DNA from: Neurospora intermedia
Taxonomy: Eukaryota; Ascomycota; Sordariomycetes; Sordariales; Sordariaceae
DNA length: 64,000 nt
Direction: 5' to 3'
NCBI GenBank assembly: GCA_037102815.1
Contig: BTPP01000001.1
Location: 5,047,001 to 5,111,000, forward strand
Shown here: one piece after another, positions 1-13,270 of the stretch
Numbering within the stretch: the first letter of the stretch is position 1
How the letters are laid out: every line of letters starts with the position of its first letter
Translations under genes and position numbers: made by a program
Notes under the pieces: generated by a model
Seen by the model: only the letters and a program-made list of their open reading frames with translations
The model's database searches: none
What the model was told of the DNA's origin: nothing

Positions 1-72
1 AGGGGTTGGGAAGCCAAGAGGCAAAAGCCCAAGTACAAGAGCTTGTGGAAGTACGTCAAGCGCATTGCGTAA
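1..72 (+). CDS. 3' end of an unidentified protein-coding gene
   Basis: The first 72 bases read open in frame 1 and end in TAA. They encode a 23-residue lysine/arginine- and tryptophan-rich C-terminus that begins RGWEAKRQKP and ends WKYVKRIA. Codon use is balanced as in the neighbouring genes, and the stop is followed by untranslated-looking sequence, so this is most likely the last part of a gene that begins left of the window. The fragment is too short to name a family. It points towards the RhoGAP gene, so the two genes are convergent. Confidence 0.55.
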   Translation, partial: RGWEAKRQKPKYKSLWKYVKRIA

Positions 73-593
73 AAAGCAGGCGTCTGGGTTGGAGTGTGGT
101 AGGTGCATATGCGAGCGTTGTGGTCAGCAGTATCGTCCTCTTGTTAAAGCTGTTGTTGTAGAGAGCGGCAGTCGTCACGTTACGACGGTGGCGACGACGA
201 CTTGTGGCGTGGCAGTGGGACGGACTTTGCCGGTAGGTGAAGCTGTCTTGTCTTGTACAATAGTTATATCAGACACGAGTAGATCAAAAGGGCGTGGAAA
301 ACGCCTAATCAATGTACAAATACAAGCCATGAACCTTGATGCTGGCAGGCAAGTAAACAATCATGTCATCCAATTGATGCTGTCTATAAACCTATAGAGC
401 AGCTAAGCATTTGTCTATTTGAATGAAGACATGTATCGTCGTCTGATACACTCATCCTAAGGTATTCTTGACTTTCCTACCATTGCCCCCCCTTTCACCA
501 GCCGTCCGAAAGGGGAAATCTGTAAACAATACAGCCAGAAAACAACTCCTAACAGCGTGTCCCCGCAATAAACTCATCGTTTCTCAACATTGT
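73..593. other. Intergenic: two converging 3' flanks
   Basis: About 520 bp between the end of the left-edge gene and the stop of the RhoGAP gene. It has no recognisable coding sequence or RNA gene; the short open frames on either strand lack introns, motifs and family resemblance. It probably holds the 3' UTRs of both genes. Confidence 0.6.
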
Positions 594-3500
594 CTACTCC
601 ATTCGCATCTCCGCATGCTCCATTATTTCCACAAATCGATGTTTTTCACACTCTCGCTCCTCTTCCTCTTCCTCCCCATTCTTATCATCACCCGCCATCC
701 GCTTACCCATGAGTGCCATCCCTTCCGACTTCGCTTCGCTCTCGGCCGACCCCTCCTCGCAATACTGGCATGTCTTCCATCCGAAAAGATTGATGTTTGT
801 GCACCGAGCCAGCGTTTTTTTCAGCTCTGTTCTGGTGTCGTCTCGCTCATGAGCATCCTCCTCTTCAACCCAGTCATAATCATGATGCCCATCAAGTCCC
901 ACTATCGCAGATAATTGATCTTCTAACTTTTCGTCCGTCGCTTGATGATGTCTCCGACTCACATGCCTAGCTGATTCGTCTAAACCTTGCTCCGCATCAT
1001 CGCTGTCGCCTTCCCCTACAAAGATCTTTTGCTGAATATTCGCCTCTTTCTCCTGCGACACGCACTGGTTTTCCCCGTTCCGTTTTGGTTTATCACTGGA
1101 CGGTCCATGTTCTTCTTCTTCTTCTCCGTCACTCCATATAGGGACACTAGCACACCTCTGAGCACATTCTTCTTCTTCTTCCTCCTCCTCCTCCAACTCT
1201 TCATGGGGATCACTTTCAGACCAACCGTCCAGCACACCATACAACTTTCGACGGCGATCCCGAACAGTCCCGCTGCTTCGGTAAATTTCCGCTGCAAACA
1301 TGTGCTGGGTAGTGGGCGGTGACTTGGCTTCAGAGTCTGTAATCTTCTCTTCCTCATATGGTTTTCCATCCATCTTCTTCCTCAGTAACCTTTCCAAAAT
1401 TGCGACTCTCATCTCCGCCGCTTCTGCTCTATCTCTCCACGCTTTACACTCGCGTTCCGTCTGCCGCAAGTGCTCACTCAGTTTGATGCTTGTGCTTCGC
1501 CGTACGCTGACTTCTGTCGGTAGACTACATTGTCCTGCACCAAAGCTTGTCAACTTGCTGCGAAGATGATTGTTTTCTTCCGTCTTGAAGTCGAGCTGCC
1601 TCTGCAGACGGCGAATTTGCGTTTGGAAACTCAGGATATCGCTCGCGATAGCCATGTCCATGGCTGGAGTTGGCTGAACAAGAAGCCCTGAACTTTGGCT
1701 AATATCACTTTGAAGGAAATGGGGTGAAATGTCGACTTTCATTGGCATCCATGAGCTCTGAATGGCATATAGAGATCCAGTGGGCGCGCTGGAAGGCCTG
1801 GGTATTTGAGATGATCGTGGTAATTGTACGTATTGAGCTTTATTGCAGAACAAGAGTTTGCTTCTATTATCACCATCATTTGCCGTTGATCGAGACAACC
1901 GAAGATCTCCCTTGTGCATAAATGTGTTGTTCTCATCGGCTTCTCCTTTAGTGTTTCTTGATGGCTCGTGGCTTTGTTGCTCGTTCATCCACTCATCGAA
2001 TCGCTTGGAACTCCTTTCTACCGTCGCGCCTGAACTCATTGGAATGTCGTCCTCGTCATCCTCCCCGTCATGGCTTCCTCGTCCGGAACTCCTGTTTGGA
2101 TTCCCCTTATATTCTGGATGTTCTCTGTGTTCATCTTCCCATACACCACCGGTACGTTGTGCGGGTGATCCAAATGATGGTGACTGCGGTTTCTGTGGTG
2201 ATGGAGGGTTAACGGTATAATGCGAAAGCACATTGCCAGGCGTTTTAATAGACATGGGAAGAATTTCCGGCCTCTTCAGGTCTTTGTCCTTCGCAGCAGC
2301 AGTTTCAAACATGGCAGCCATTGCCCTCACCGCACTCCCAGTGAAAGACTTGCTGGAGTAAGGTAGCGGTCTTGCGGGGGTTGTTGGTGGTCGAAGATCT
2401 CCATCAAAGGACATGGTGAGTGGTGTGTAGTCAGTCATGCGGTCATGTTTTAAGACAGTCGATGGCCGGGACTCTGGCTCATGCTTCTCCTGGTGAGGGT
2501 TAACCTGGTCTTCTTTATGTTGAACTTCAGGAGGAACAGAGGCAAGAGTGTGTTCGAAAGTGCTCTTCCTGGAAATAGTACTGCGACGTGCAGACTCCCG
2601 GCTCGGCCTTCGAGTCAGTCGCCGATCGGATTTCCGTGCACGAGGTATCTTCGATGCTAACGACCTTGCTCGCGATTTTGCATGCGATTGATTGTGTGCC
2701 GTTGTTGGTTTACCGGGAGCCTCTTGACTTTGATCTGCTCGAGCTATGCGGCCAGTAGCCCGGCTTAACGTTGCAAAGTGGCTAAAAGGGCCGCCAGTAT
2801 AATGGTGAGTTTTGACACTTGGCTTTGGAGTCTCCTCAGCGCCGGCTGCATGCTCCATTGGAACTTGAGAGGCATCAACGACTTGCTGTTCCGCCCTTTC
2901 CTCCTCACAAGCTGCTGTTGTCGATTTCCTCAAGTGAAATGACAGTCTTCGTCGACCTTTTTGGAGAGAAGAGCGTCCTGATGAGGCTGTGATGGGACTG
3001 GGAGGTTTTGCAGCTGATTCAACCAGGTCCGTCGATTTGTCAGATTTCTCTCTCCGTCTCCAAGCTGGAAACCTCGAAAACATGTGTCCCGAGCTCTTAA
3101 GGTTGACCTTTCCGTCTGGAAGCATTCCATTTGCATCCCTTCGACAACTGCTTATAGACATTCTATCCTGTGATGGGGCTCTCACAGATGGTCTCGGAGC
3201 CGGCTCTAAGTCTTCTGGTACAGAGCCGCGGTCCCTCGGGGGTGGGGTATTCGTCATTGGCGTACCAAAAACCGACTGCGGCGCATTCCCTTGACTCTTG
3301 TTTCCATTTCTGTCGCGGAAGCTGACCGGCGGATGGACATCGCGTCCTTCTGTGCAACTTTTGGTCAGGCTACCCCTACGTCTGATAGCCCGTTGTGTTT
3401 CTGAAACAGGCTTGACAGTTCGTAATTCAGTCAAGGACCCTGTTTGTCTCTTTTCGACATACTCAGAGCCAAGTTGCTGCCCCTCACGGTGCTGGCAAGC

Positions 3501-5539
3501 TGATATTTTGTCGGCACATGTAATCGAGTTTTTTGATTGTCTGTTCGAAAGAGAGGCACCACCTCCAGAAGGCTCCTCCACGGTAGGCGACAGTAACACT
3601 ACAGGCCCGGGCGTATTGAGTCGACCTCGAGACAGTGACCGCGAGGTTCTTGGACGCTGTCGAGGAATTATGAGTGTAGGTCGAGGCCTATTTGCTCGTA
3701 GTCCTCCACTAGGTCCTCGTCCACCTGGTCAGTTGTCAGGTCAGCAAGAGACTAACGACGTTTGGATGAAGGTGGACATACGACTTTCGGGCGTCGGGCT
3801 TGGAAGAACAGGGGATTCCGAGACTTGAAAAGAGCATGTCTGTGGACAATTCTGTTGACATTCAAGAGGCTTCCGTAAGCCAAAGGGCTCCGAGACTGAA
3901 GCACGCAATGATCCCTTGCGTGAAGTACAATGATCGGTCATGCCCGATCCAACTACCCTCAGCACATCGAGGCTCTTCATTTGCTTGACAACTTCCCGCC
4001 AATTCGTTATAAGCGTCTCAGCGATGCTGTTGGCAACATGGACTTTGTCCATATTTGGGAAGCAATGGGCGATAGCCTCCTCTGGTTGCTTGTACTTCCT
4101 CTGTTCCCACTTGCAATTGGGCGGTGGGCTCACTGGGGGGAGTACAAGATGGACACTAGAACTTCGTATTGAGTAAGAGTTGAGAAGATCACCAACCAGG
4201 AGCGGCCCAAAGACAATACCTAGAGCATTGTAGCCCATCAAGTCTGCTGTAGGCAGTGGTCTGCCAAACTCATCCTCACGGGGTGCTATCTCGGCAACGC
4301 GTCCGATCAAGCACAGGAGACCAAAAACTGCACATATCAGCTCACGACGTAACTGAGACCTAAGACTTCCGATTGCCAACGCAATCATTCTAGCACGAAG
4401 CTTGGTTTGCTTGGTTCTCGTGGCCTCAGGATCTCCGTTTAACTGACTATGTATGGAGACCATAGCGTCAAACAACGGGAGGGATCCAAGGATACCGCCA
4501 GGAAGCCCAGAAAGAAGACGTTTAAATGCCGAAGCAACGTCATGAACACCAGCCTTGACGTGGACCGGGAGGTTTGGGCAGCGTGTTGTGCTGGATATCT
4601 CGTCCGGATCTCCTTCAGTACAGTAATAGTCATAGAGGGCATCAACCACTCTAACAGAGCCTGGAATTCTGAAGACACCGCGTGTCTCCGTAGCTGTATA
4701 ACCATCAGTCAATGCCTCACTAGTGTGTAGGTTTGAGGTTTGTAGTTCTTACCATGTTGGACAAGATATTGGGCGGTTGCGCGAAGGCATGTTGGGAGGA
4801 TCAAGGAGCTGGGCGCATACTCCGACGGCAGGTAGAACATGCTCTTACCGCACAAACGGACGAGGGATTGCAAATCTTCGTCTTTCAGAATGTCTCGCTT
4901 CGCTGGATGTACCAACTGTGATGCTAGATCGCTGATGCTCCGTCTGTGGCTTGCTTTTCGTTCTGAGCGTCCTGATTTTGCTGAGCTGGCATTGCTGGCG
5001 CCCGACGGGTGGCGCCGGAATGTGCGGGAAAACCATCCTCTTCTGTGTGGGCTTGGTGTTGCTTCTCTCTGGCCATCGTGTTGGTCAGCGGTTCATACAG
5101 TCACCAGGGGTAACGGCCACTTACCGACGAAGGGCCATCATCGTTGGGCGGAAGTAGGCGGAGCCCATGCTATAACCTCTAGTCAGTGGGCTTGTCAACA
5201 CGAACAGTCGGAACATGCGGGTTAGCTAACCTTGGTTGCGAGTCTATTGTACTCTCGCACAAAGTCTCCTCGATCTTGGAGTTCGTCTGCATCGGAGTAG
5301 CCTCCGACATCGCCACTGGATGATGTCCATGTCGCACTGCTTCTGCTCGCACGCCTATATGCCACAGGATCGGGAAGTTGGCCTGCTGTGGCGGATTGAG
5401 GGATACCGCGCCATGTACTTGACCTTTCATCTGTCTGCCCTCTCTTGGGTACGCGTCTGGGCAAAAGACTCTTGGGGGTTGAGGGCGCACCGACCGATGC
5501 AACGGATGCCCGGTCGGTTTCGTAATGATAGTTTTGCAT
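594..5539 (-). CDS. RhoGAP-domain protein with long coiled-coil/disordered C-terminus (1570 aa)
   Basis: Stimulates GTP hydrolysis by a Rho-family GTPase (family knowledge), probably in polarity or cytoskeleton control. Exons on the minus strand: 5539-5231, 5169-5125, 5068-4753, 4693-3782 and 3724-594, with introns of 56-61 bp. All joins keep frame and restore conserved segments. Start: first Met of the serine-rich exon (MQNYHYETD); further 5' exons cannot be excluded. The RhoGAP domain spans about residues 190-420. The arginine finger is R232 in GVFRIPGS, and the later NALGIVFGPLLVGDLL block (about residue 379) is a RhoGAP core helix. The domain has a long insertion after FGPLLVGDLL. A coiled coil lies at about residues 1221-1314, followed by acidic runs including nine Glu in a row. 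The rest is Ser/Pro/Arg-rich and probably disordered. Which Rho protein it acts on cannot be told. Confidence 0.88.
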
Positions 5540-6386
5540 GCCTTCGTTCTTTTGGAGGATATACAGAAGTCGACACAAGTAAAAGAAGGTATCTGGAAGG
5601 CGATAGTACGACAAGATATCCAAAGTGTTGCAAACTGATGATGCTTTGTGAAAGCCCTCCAGAAAAGCCCAGAGCATGGATTGAAGCATCGTGTCGTTTG
5701 TCGTAAACTGCTGCTTCCCGTATTCTCATGTCGCTCTTTGTGTCCAACCTGTTCCTTCCCGAAGAGACTGGTACGTAACCTAAGAGGTAGGTGGAGCAAT
5801 GAATAGAAGAGACGGACGTGAAACTAAGGAAGCAACGAAGCGACCTAGTGTCAGAGAGAAAAAAACAAAGTGACAATCACAACCATCGCTGAGTCGCCTC
5901 ACACTGCCTAACAGCTAACCTAGGTAGATAGTAATTTATAGTCGACACCATTGCGCTGGCTAAAACTCAAGGCGAGTACATTCTCATCTAGACCTGCCTT
6001 GTTGTCAGTTGAACGTTCAAATACCTAGGTATCCATATCTACAAGCAGGTATATATGCTCACCACTACCTGAACATCACGACCGAAGTGGCCACGTCAAT
6101 CCAGTGCTGAAGGGACAGGGTGGAATGGAAGAGGAATCTTAGAGCAGGACCACTAGTAAGCCATTGTTCAGCAATAACAGCACCTCCTCCTGCCGTGTTC
6201 CAGTATAAGAGGGGATTGATTCCCCCTATGTCGCTCATCGAGGAGGTAAGAATATATGACCCTAGTGTTCCACTAATTCGACATACTCTCCAAAAACAAA
6301 AGCGCCATGCAATGCAAAACAAAACCATACCATCCTATAGCCAACCTAAGGCCATGACAAGTGCCGCCCCATCTTCGTGTTCCCTT
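5540..6386. other. Intergenic, upstream of the RhoGAP gene
   Basis: About 850 bp between the RhoGAP start and the SNF4 stop. I see no gene. It contains dispersed CCTAGGTA/TAGGTAGA-type motifs (near 5919-5927 and 6021-6031). It should hold the RhoGAP promoter and 5' UTR and the SNF4 3' UTR. Open frames on both strands show no family features. Confidence 0.55.
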
Positions 6387-8037
6387 TTAATACTCCTGTA
6401 GGTCATCCTCTTCCTCGCCGTAGAGCAATACGTATTTGAGGATATCCGAGAGAGAGATGATTCCTTTGAGGCGGCTGTCATCGTCAACAACAATTAACCT
6501 GTGTACTCGAGACTTTCGGATGGTTTCGAATATCGAGTCCAGGCGATCCTCTTCGCTGCACGTGTAAATCCCCCCGAAATCTTCAGCTCTCTGAGACAAG
6601 GCGTCGCCAACAGTCGCTGTCAGCTCGTCGTACGCACCCCCCTTGATACAAGGGATGACGTCGACGGCTTCAAATAGATTCATAACTCTGTTGTCCTTGT
6701 CGACAATTGGCACAGCCGAGATGTTGTACTTGACCATGAGGTGAATGACATCCAGAACGGAGCTGTTCATGTTCGCCGTAGCAAGGTCGGTGTAGGTTCC
6801 CAAGCCAATCTCTCTCACGGGCTTCTTCAGCAACATTGTGTGCTGCTCGTTGTTGACAGCGATGAACTTCAGGATGCGGTATTGTGTGATAACACTGACG
6901 ACAGTCTCTCGGCCTGTCTCGTCGTCCGTGTCGATCAAGGGAATTCTCCGAGCTCGCGTTTTAAGCATTCGTCGACAGGCTTCGTACAACGGACGCATGG
7001 GATGGACGGATACGGTCTCGAGCGGCAGAACACCAATGGCCCTTTCGATATCTACATGCATTACTCGTCAGCCTGACGTCCCGCACGAGAGAACCTGATC
7101 GTCCCTGATGATGGCACTCACCTCGAAGGCTACTCAGCCGAAATTGATCGACTTGATCGATTTCGTGGGGGAATTGGCAGTAATATTGGATGACATTGAT
7201 GTAGTCGGTGCTAGTAAGCAAGCCAGCAAAGGTTCCGTTGCGCGAGTCCCAGAGCGGTGCCGAGACAATGCCTAAATGAGGACGGTCAGCATCACAATAT
7301 CACCACACTGGCCTAATTTTGCCTTGTTATCGTACCGTTTTGGATCAGAATATTGAGGCTTTTCCTGATAAGGAGATCGTTGTCGAGTATGACTAGGCGG
7401 AAGGAGAGCGGCAAGACATCGTAACTGGTGCGGACCTTGAGGAACTCGCGAATACCTCTCTGTTTGCATCAATGGTCAGTCAGCGAGAAGCCCATGAACA
7501 ATGGCTGATTGTGTGTTGTTGTTTTCTTCTTCTTCTTTTCTCTTCTTTTTCTGCCAAGCTGCCTCCTTTGACGGCATATCATGAGCAAGGATTAGGGCCA
7601 TGGACGCCGGCATCCCGCATAGAGGCCAACCGAGCCGGGAGAGTTCAACCGGACTAGATTGGCAGCGGTAGCTTGGGGCCATGGAATTTTCATGTGAAGG
7701 GAAGTCAAGGGAGAATGGACTGATGGTAAGGAATAATATGGGTGTGCTGTCTCGGAAATGGGATGCTCACCAGACCCTGCATCTGGTCCTTGTCCAGGGG
7801 ATTTGACGTCTTATCTGACATTGTGCGACTGCTTGGTTTGGGACGAAGGTAGGATGATGGCGCAACGAAAGGCAGCTCGTGACCAGGTCGGAGCGTCAAT
7901 GGGCCATTGAGATTGGGATCGGTATTGCTGTTCCCAGCTGAGGCTGTGAAAGGTTGGGAAGCCTGGGGAGAAACACCGGCGGCATCACTGCCGGTACCAG
8001 AAGCCGCCTGGTCAGGGGGAGTACAAGAGTCGTCCAT
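6387..8037 (-). CDS. snf4: AMPK/SNF1 kinase gamma subunit, CBS-domain protein (401 aa)
   Basis: Regulatory gamma subunit of the SNF1/AMPK complex; its CBS pairs bind adenine nucleotides and report energy status. Exons on the minus strand: 8037-7771, 7459-7336, 7271-7122 and 7051-6387. Junction phases agree and rebuild the conserved SNF4 sequence ([15 protein letters not shown], then [20 protein letters not shown], then a [14 protein letters not shown] join). Four CBS motifs lie at roughly 90-160, 185-255, 260-325 and 330-395; the last two include [11 protein letters not shown] and [13 protein letters not shown]. The first 85 residues are Ser/Pro/Ala-rich and less conserved in type. ATG 8037 is chosen because the open frame upstream has no other ATG. 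Intron 1 is 311 bp, several times longer than the others in this gene (64 and 70 bp). Confidence 0.95.
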
Positions 8038-11000
8038 TATCGCGGTCGTGGAACATACATTGGGGAAGGACCCCCGTTGCAGTTCTGTCTTGCCCGGTAC
8101 TTGGAGCTTTGCTTCCGTTGACGGAGTATGGACGCGCCGTCCACCCACAGTCTTCAACCGGTGTAATCAATGCTCCGTTTCTATACTGATATCTTGGATA
8201 TCCCCTCTCTTCCTTTCAGCCCCTTGACCGTGTCCTGTCCTGTCCTCTTGGTTTCCGAATCCGTGGGCGGTCTCGGCTTTCGACTTCAATTGGATTTGAC
8301 AGAGGTGTATATTTGTGTGTAAGTACCGACCGCGAAGTGCAAAGTAACGAAGGCGGAGGGGCGTCGTCTGGATGATAGCCAAGAGACGAAAAAAGAAGGG
8401 CAAGATAGTTGAAGCGACCTAGTAGTTGGATGACCTAGAGGTAGGTGGCAGTCGTCGCAAGTAGGAGGACTTGGGCGCAATCGACTGAGATGGACGGGAA
8501 TTAGTACGGTAGCTGAATCTAGCCGTTCCTTTGTTGTATTCGGTCGACCCGTTCGGAGGCAAAATGGTGGATTCACCGCAACGGCAGTTTCGGCGGTGAT
8601 GGACGGAATACTCGAGAGTGAAAGGGATGGTGATACTATAAAGCAGTGGTTCACTTGAATGTAGACGGAGCGGGCCAGAAGTCGGCGTTGACCAGGGAGT
8701 CGAGTTCTCCCTCCACTTTGGTTGCCAGAGCGCTACACCACAATGGAGCCTGTCACGGAGGAGGGGATGCTTGTTGCTTGCGCTGGGCCGGTTCCAGTTC
8801 CATTCCAGGTTTATCGGGCGTCCACCAATATAACGACGGCAGCGATGGGGTGTTTCGGTCTGGTCTAGGTAGGTAATCCCGGACCCGACCCCTCAGGTAA
8901 TTTTGGTGCAAGGTGCTGGGCAGCGATAAGGACCCACACGTGTAGATAAAGCTTCTTTCGACCTTTGATTCGTGACCGAGACCGGCGTACATACATCTTC
9001 AAAGGTTGCTCTTCACTTTGATATGTACAATGTGTGTTGAGAGTGTCATCGCTTGGCAAATCATACACTTTCTAGGTTGTGTTTTGAACGGCTTCAATCT
9101 GGAACAAGTTCAACTTGAGCATGCCCTTCCTCCTCTGAACCCCTCTATCCTGTGTACCCTCCAACCATTTCGATACTATGTGCTGTGATGAAAGCCACCG
9201 GGTCCTCTCTTCAAAGCTGTTGCTGAATGGAAAACAAGTGTAGATTGCCAGCCTCTCGCGAGAGGAACCCATGGTCATATAGGCTATGGGAAAAGCAAGA
9301 GTATATCTTTCAGTGGTTCTGAATAAGGTGTCTAGAACTGCAACGTGCGTCTTGCGGAGTAAGATGTCCGATGTCTTTGCAAATACAAGATGTGGGAAGC
9401 GATGTCCATGTTTCAGATGTTGAACGTTCATCATGCTGTGTAAACATTCACCAACGCCAGGCTGCTCACTCCCACCTCCTATAGCTCCTTATGGTCATAT
9501 AGCTGGCCAACTGAAGCAAGCCATTAACGTGCCACGATTCCATAAACGTGCCCAGGCCTAAAGAAAACACATCAATCCGGGTGGTATGGCGATCAAAGAA
9601 ATGAGATGACAAGATACGTATCCAACACCACCACGCTACTTCCGAACTTAACTGACACTGAACGGTCGTCACTGCATCAAGTCACTTTTTCGTCTTGAGC
9701 GAAACACGGCACAGCGACCGGTAGATCCGTTAACCACCTAGACCCCCAAGTTCCCTTGTATGTACGACAGAGTACACAAATCGGGTATTCCCTGGTGCTG
9801 AGACACCACACAATCTTTGGGTCGGAGACAATGGAAGGTCAAACGAAGGTCATGTACACTTGCAGTATACAGAGTTACTATGTACAGCCTGTGTGGTTGT
9901 GATAGTGGGTGAGGTGACTTGTTCTTGTGATGCGGCTGGACCAGGATACTACACTGGGGGGGCACTACTATTGAGAGTGAAAAGATCCGACAGGAGATAT
10001 ACTACCCGCTGTTCGGCAAAGGGAAGAGAAAGACTCAAAGGCTCTAGAACTAAGAAAGGGAATGAATGGTTGCAACCCATTAATGGAAACTGAACACTAA
10101 GTAGATATCTACAGTATCTTCTACTCTACGCGCCTTCGTCCCTAATTTGGGGCCCTGGGAGGCCTGGATGCCCGGAGGAGGGCGTCGTCGTTGTGGTGAT
10201 GACATCAAATCCAGTGGCACCCTGGAGCATCCACAACCGCAGGTGCCACCTCAGCGCACGACCCACTTTTCCCCCAGACGCCCGGGCCCTGGAAGCTGCC
10301 TGGCTGCCCTGCCCGTGTATGTGTAATGGTGCGCTCTGTGATTCGGGTCTCAGTGGGCAGGGCGCGATTGCGAGGCAGTGGCAGGGGCAGCTACGACGCC
10401 GCTCACCCATCATTCATGCCTCTGCCGCCGGTCCCCGTTCAACAGTTTTGCTCGCATTGATTAACAACTACAACGAAGGGCAGCAGCACCGGGGGCAAGG
10501 CAGCGTGATCCAGATACTAGGTTGTCTGTCCGTGAGGTGTCCGTCGTGCTTCCATCCATTTCGCAACCAAGCAGTGAGTGGAGTGAGCGGTCCTCCTAGC
10601 TACATAGCGCGGCCTCTCTGTGCTTGTTCCCGTCTTCCATCTCTTTGTGAAGACCGTGATTCCTTCCAGCCTCTCCGCTGTCCCGCTGCCTCACGCAACC
10701 CAACAATCCCTCCCAGAAACCCCAAAAAAAAGAAAATCATTCAACACCGTGTCTCGTTGCCCGTTCCTGCTCGACATCGTCCCCGTCCCTCGAATTTTGC
10801 GTCGTCAGCCATCAGAGCACATAGGCTTTCTCACATTATCAGTGAACTCGCAATACTCCGAGCTCCGTTTGGGGCGTGCTTTGGCTCTAGCTGCTTTGTC
10901 TTTAATCATTTGTATCGTCGATTTCGCTTCGCCCCCGCGGCCCTCGCAAACGTCAAGAACCCCTGCGTCCATCGTCCACTTTGTTGTGGAGCGACCGATC

Positions 11001-11209
11001 CGACTCCCGACCACCGTTCGACCAGGGCACACCACCGACCGCCTGCCGGACCCAGAACGACAACACCGGGACACCCTCCGAGTCGACTTCCCCGGCATTC
11101 CACCACAACAATCATCGCCACCACCACTTTGCGGCATCTTCCAAAAGCGCCCGGCCTCTCTGTTGTACATCGCGGTTGACGGCAGATCGCTTCGCGTCCC
11201 TCAGCAGCC
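8038..11209. other. 3.2-kb divergent intergenic region between SNF4 and VAC8
   Basis: Holds the promoters and 5' leaders of two divergent genes. No convincing gene was found. The longest open frames (9072-9434 minus, 10193-11179 plus, 10620-11285 plus) have biased composition, no domain and no splice pattern. The last 600 bp before VAC8 are rich in C/T runs, as is common in fungal leaders. TAGGTAGG-type motifs occur near 8439-8446 and 8865-8874. Confidence 0.55.
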
Positions 11210-13270
11210 ATGGGCGCTTCCTGTTCCTCGTGCTGCGGGGGTATGTAACGCCCCGAATGCCTTTCTTCCCTTTCCGTTTATGTAAATGTAATGCGTGCAG
11301 TAAAGCTAACAGGACCCGCCAGGCAAATCCCGCGACGGTTTGTATGATAACGTCCTCGCCGACAGCGAGCGGGAAGCTGTTGCCGACCTCCTCCAATATC
11401 TCGAAAATGTATGCGTACCGATAACTGCCCGCGTTATTACGGAAGCGCTAACACTTGTGTAGCGCGGAGAGACCGACTTCTTCTCCGGAGAGCCCCTACG
11501 CGCCCTGAGCACTCTCGTCTACTCGGAAAACATTGATCTTCAACGGAGTGCAAGTCTGACATTTGCTGAGATCACCGAGCGAGGTACGTAGCGTTGGAGA
11601 CACTGCATCAAGACCCTTTGTCTTGGTCTTCGGGTTGCTAACTTTGGCTTGCTTATGCTAGATGTGCGGGCAGTTGACCGGGATACTCTTGAACCCATCC
11701 TCTTCCTTCTCCAGAACTCCGATATCGAGGTACAAAGGGCAGCCAGCGCGGCGCTGGGGAATCTTGCTGTAAACAGTAGGTGCTTTTCTCCAAGGTGTCT
11801 ATGTGCGGTAGAGATGACTAATAAGAGAACAGCCGACAACAAGGTCCTGATCGTCCAGCTCGGTGGTCTGGCCCCCCTTATCCGTCAAATGATGTCGCCC
11901 AACGTCGAAGTTCAGTGTAACGCTGTTGGGTGTATCACTAACTTGGCCACGCACGAAGACAACAAGGCCAAGATTGCACGTTCCGGGGCTCTGGGACCAT
12001 TGACACGACTCGCCAAATCTAGGGACATGAGAGTTCAACGCAATGCTACTGGCGCTCTCCTAAACATGACACACTCTGGTAGGCTTGTACCGTGACGGAC
12101 GTCGTCTAGACATTGCTAACATGTGATAGATGAAAATCGCCAACAACTGGTCAATGCAGGCGCGATCCCTGTGTTGGTTCAGTTACTGTCTTCCACTGAT
12201 GTCGACGTCCAGTATTATTGCACTACTGCCCTCAGCAATATTGCCGTCGACGCCAATAACAGGCGGAAGCTTGCGCAGACCGAGCCCCGGCTTGTTCAGT
12301 CTCTTGTCAACTTGATGGACTCCTCTTCACCAAAGGTTCAATGCCAGGCCGCCTTGGCACTCCGGAACCTCGCCTCGGACGAAAAGTACCAGTTGGAAAT
12401 CGTTCGCGCCAGCGGTCTCGGCCCCCTTCTCCGTCTTCTTCAGTCGTCGTATCTACCGCTCATTTTGTCGGCTGTTGCCTGCATTCGAAACATCTCGATC
12501 CACCCAATGAACGAGTCTCCCATCATCGAGGCAGGATTTCTGAAACCATTGGTTGACCTCTTAGGGTCGACCGATAACGAGGAGATCCAGTGTCATGCTA
12601 TCTCAACCCTCAGAAACTTGGCAGCGAGCTCGGACAGGAACAAGGCGTTGGTGCTTGAGGCTGGCGCTGTACAGAAGTGCAAGCAGTTGGTGCTTGAGGT
12701 TCCAGTGACGGTACAGTCGGAGATGACGGCAGCCATTGCCGTTCTGGCGCTGAGTGATGAGCTGAAGACAAATCTTTTGGAGCTCGGTGTGTTTGAGGTT
12801 TTGATTCCTCTTACCAAGTCACCTAGCATCGAGGTTCAAGGAAACAGTGCTGCGGCTCTGGGTAACCTGTCATCTAAAGGTCAGTGAAATCCTTGATGAA
12901 CTGTTGTTGCTGCGTCTGACATGCTGACGAACGAACAGTGGGCGACTACAGTGTTTTCATTCACAACTGGAACGAGCCAAGCGATGGCATTCACGGCTAC
13001 CTGAGCAGATTCCTCGCTAGCGGCGACGCCACTTTTCAACACATTGCGATCTGGACACTGCTGCAGCTCCTCGAATCTGAAGACAAGAAGCTTATTGGGC
13101 TGATTGGAAAATCGAACGACATTGTGGATATGATTAGACAGATTGCGAACCGCCAGATTGAGTCGGATAACGAACTGGAGGACGATGACGAGGGTGAGGT
13201 GGTCAGCCTTGCACAGCGGTGCTTGGAGCTCCTCGGCCAGGGAAATGCCAAAGCCCACATCGAGGGTTAA
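11210..13270 (+). CDS. vac8: Vacuolar armadillo-repeat protein VAC8 (559 aa)
   Basis: Lipid-anchored vacuolar membrane scaffold needed for vacuole inheritance, nucleus-vacuole contacts and selective autophagy (known for the yeast protein). Exons: 11210-11240, 11323-11408, 11463-11583, 11662-11775, 11833-12078, 12130-12879 and 12939-13270; all six introns are short and keep frame. The N-terminus [10 protein letters not shown] has Gly2 for myristoylation and Cys5, Cys8 and Cys9 for palmitoylation, and sits alone on a 31-nt first exon. The remainder is a chain of armadillo repeats with repeated NxAA/LGNLA-type helices (for example [23 protein letters not shown] and [11 protein letters not shown]). 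The length is typical for fungal VAC8 (about 560-580). The product is confidently recognised; splice sites were inferred by eye. Confidence 0.96.

Noticed and set aside
1016-1369. Frames within the RhoGAP acidic region
   Set aside because: They arise from the poly-Glu codon run of the RhoGAP gene read in another frame.
9072-9434. 120-codon minus frame between SNF4 and VAC8
   Set aside because: No motifs, no introns and no start context; it looks random.
10193-11179. 328-codon open frame before VAC8
   Set aside because: It overlaps another long frame (10620-11285), is Pro/Arg/His-rich with no domain, and runs through the C/T-rich leader of VAC8. Open by composition rather than coding.
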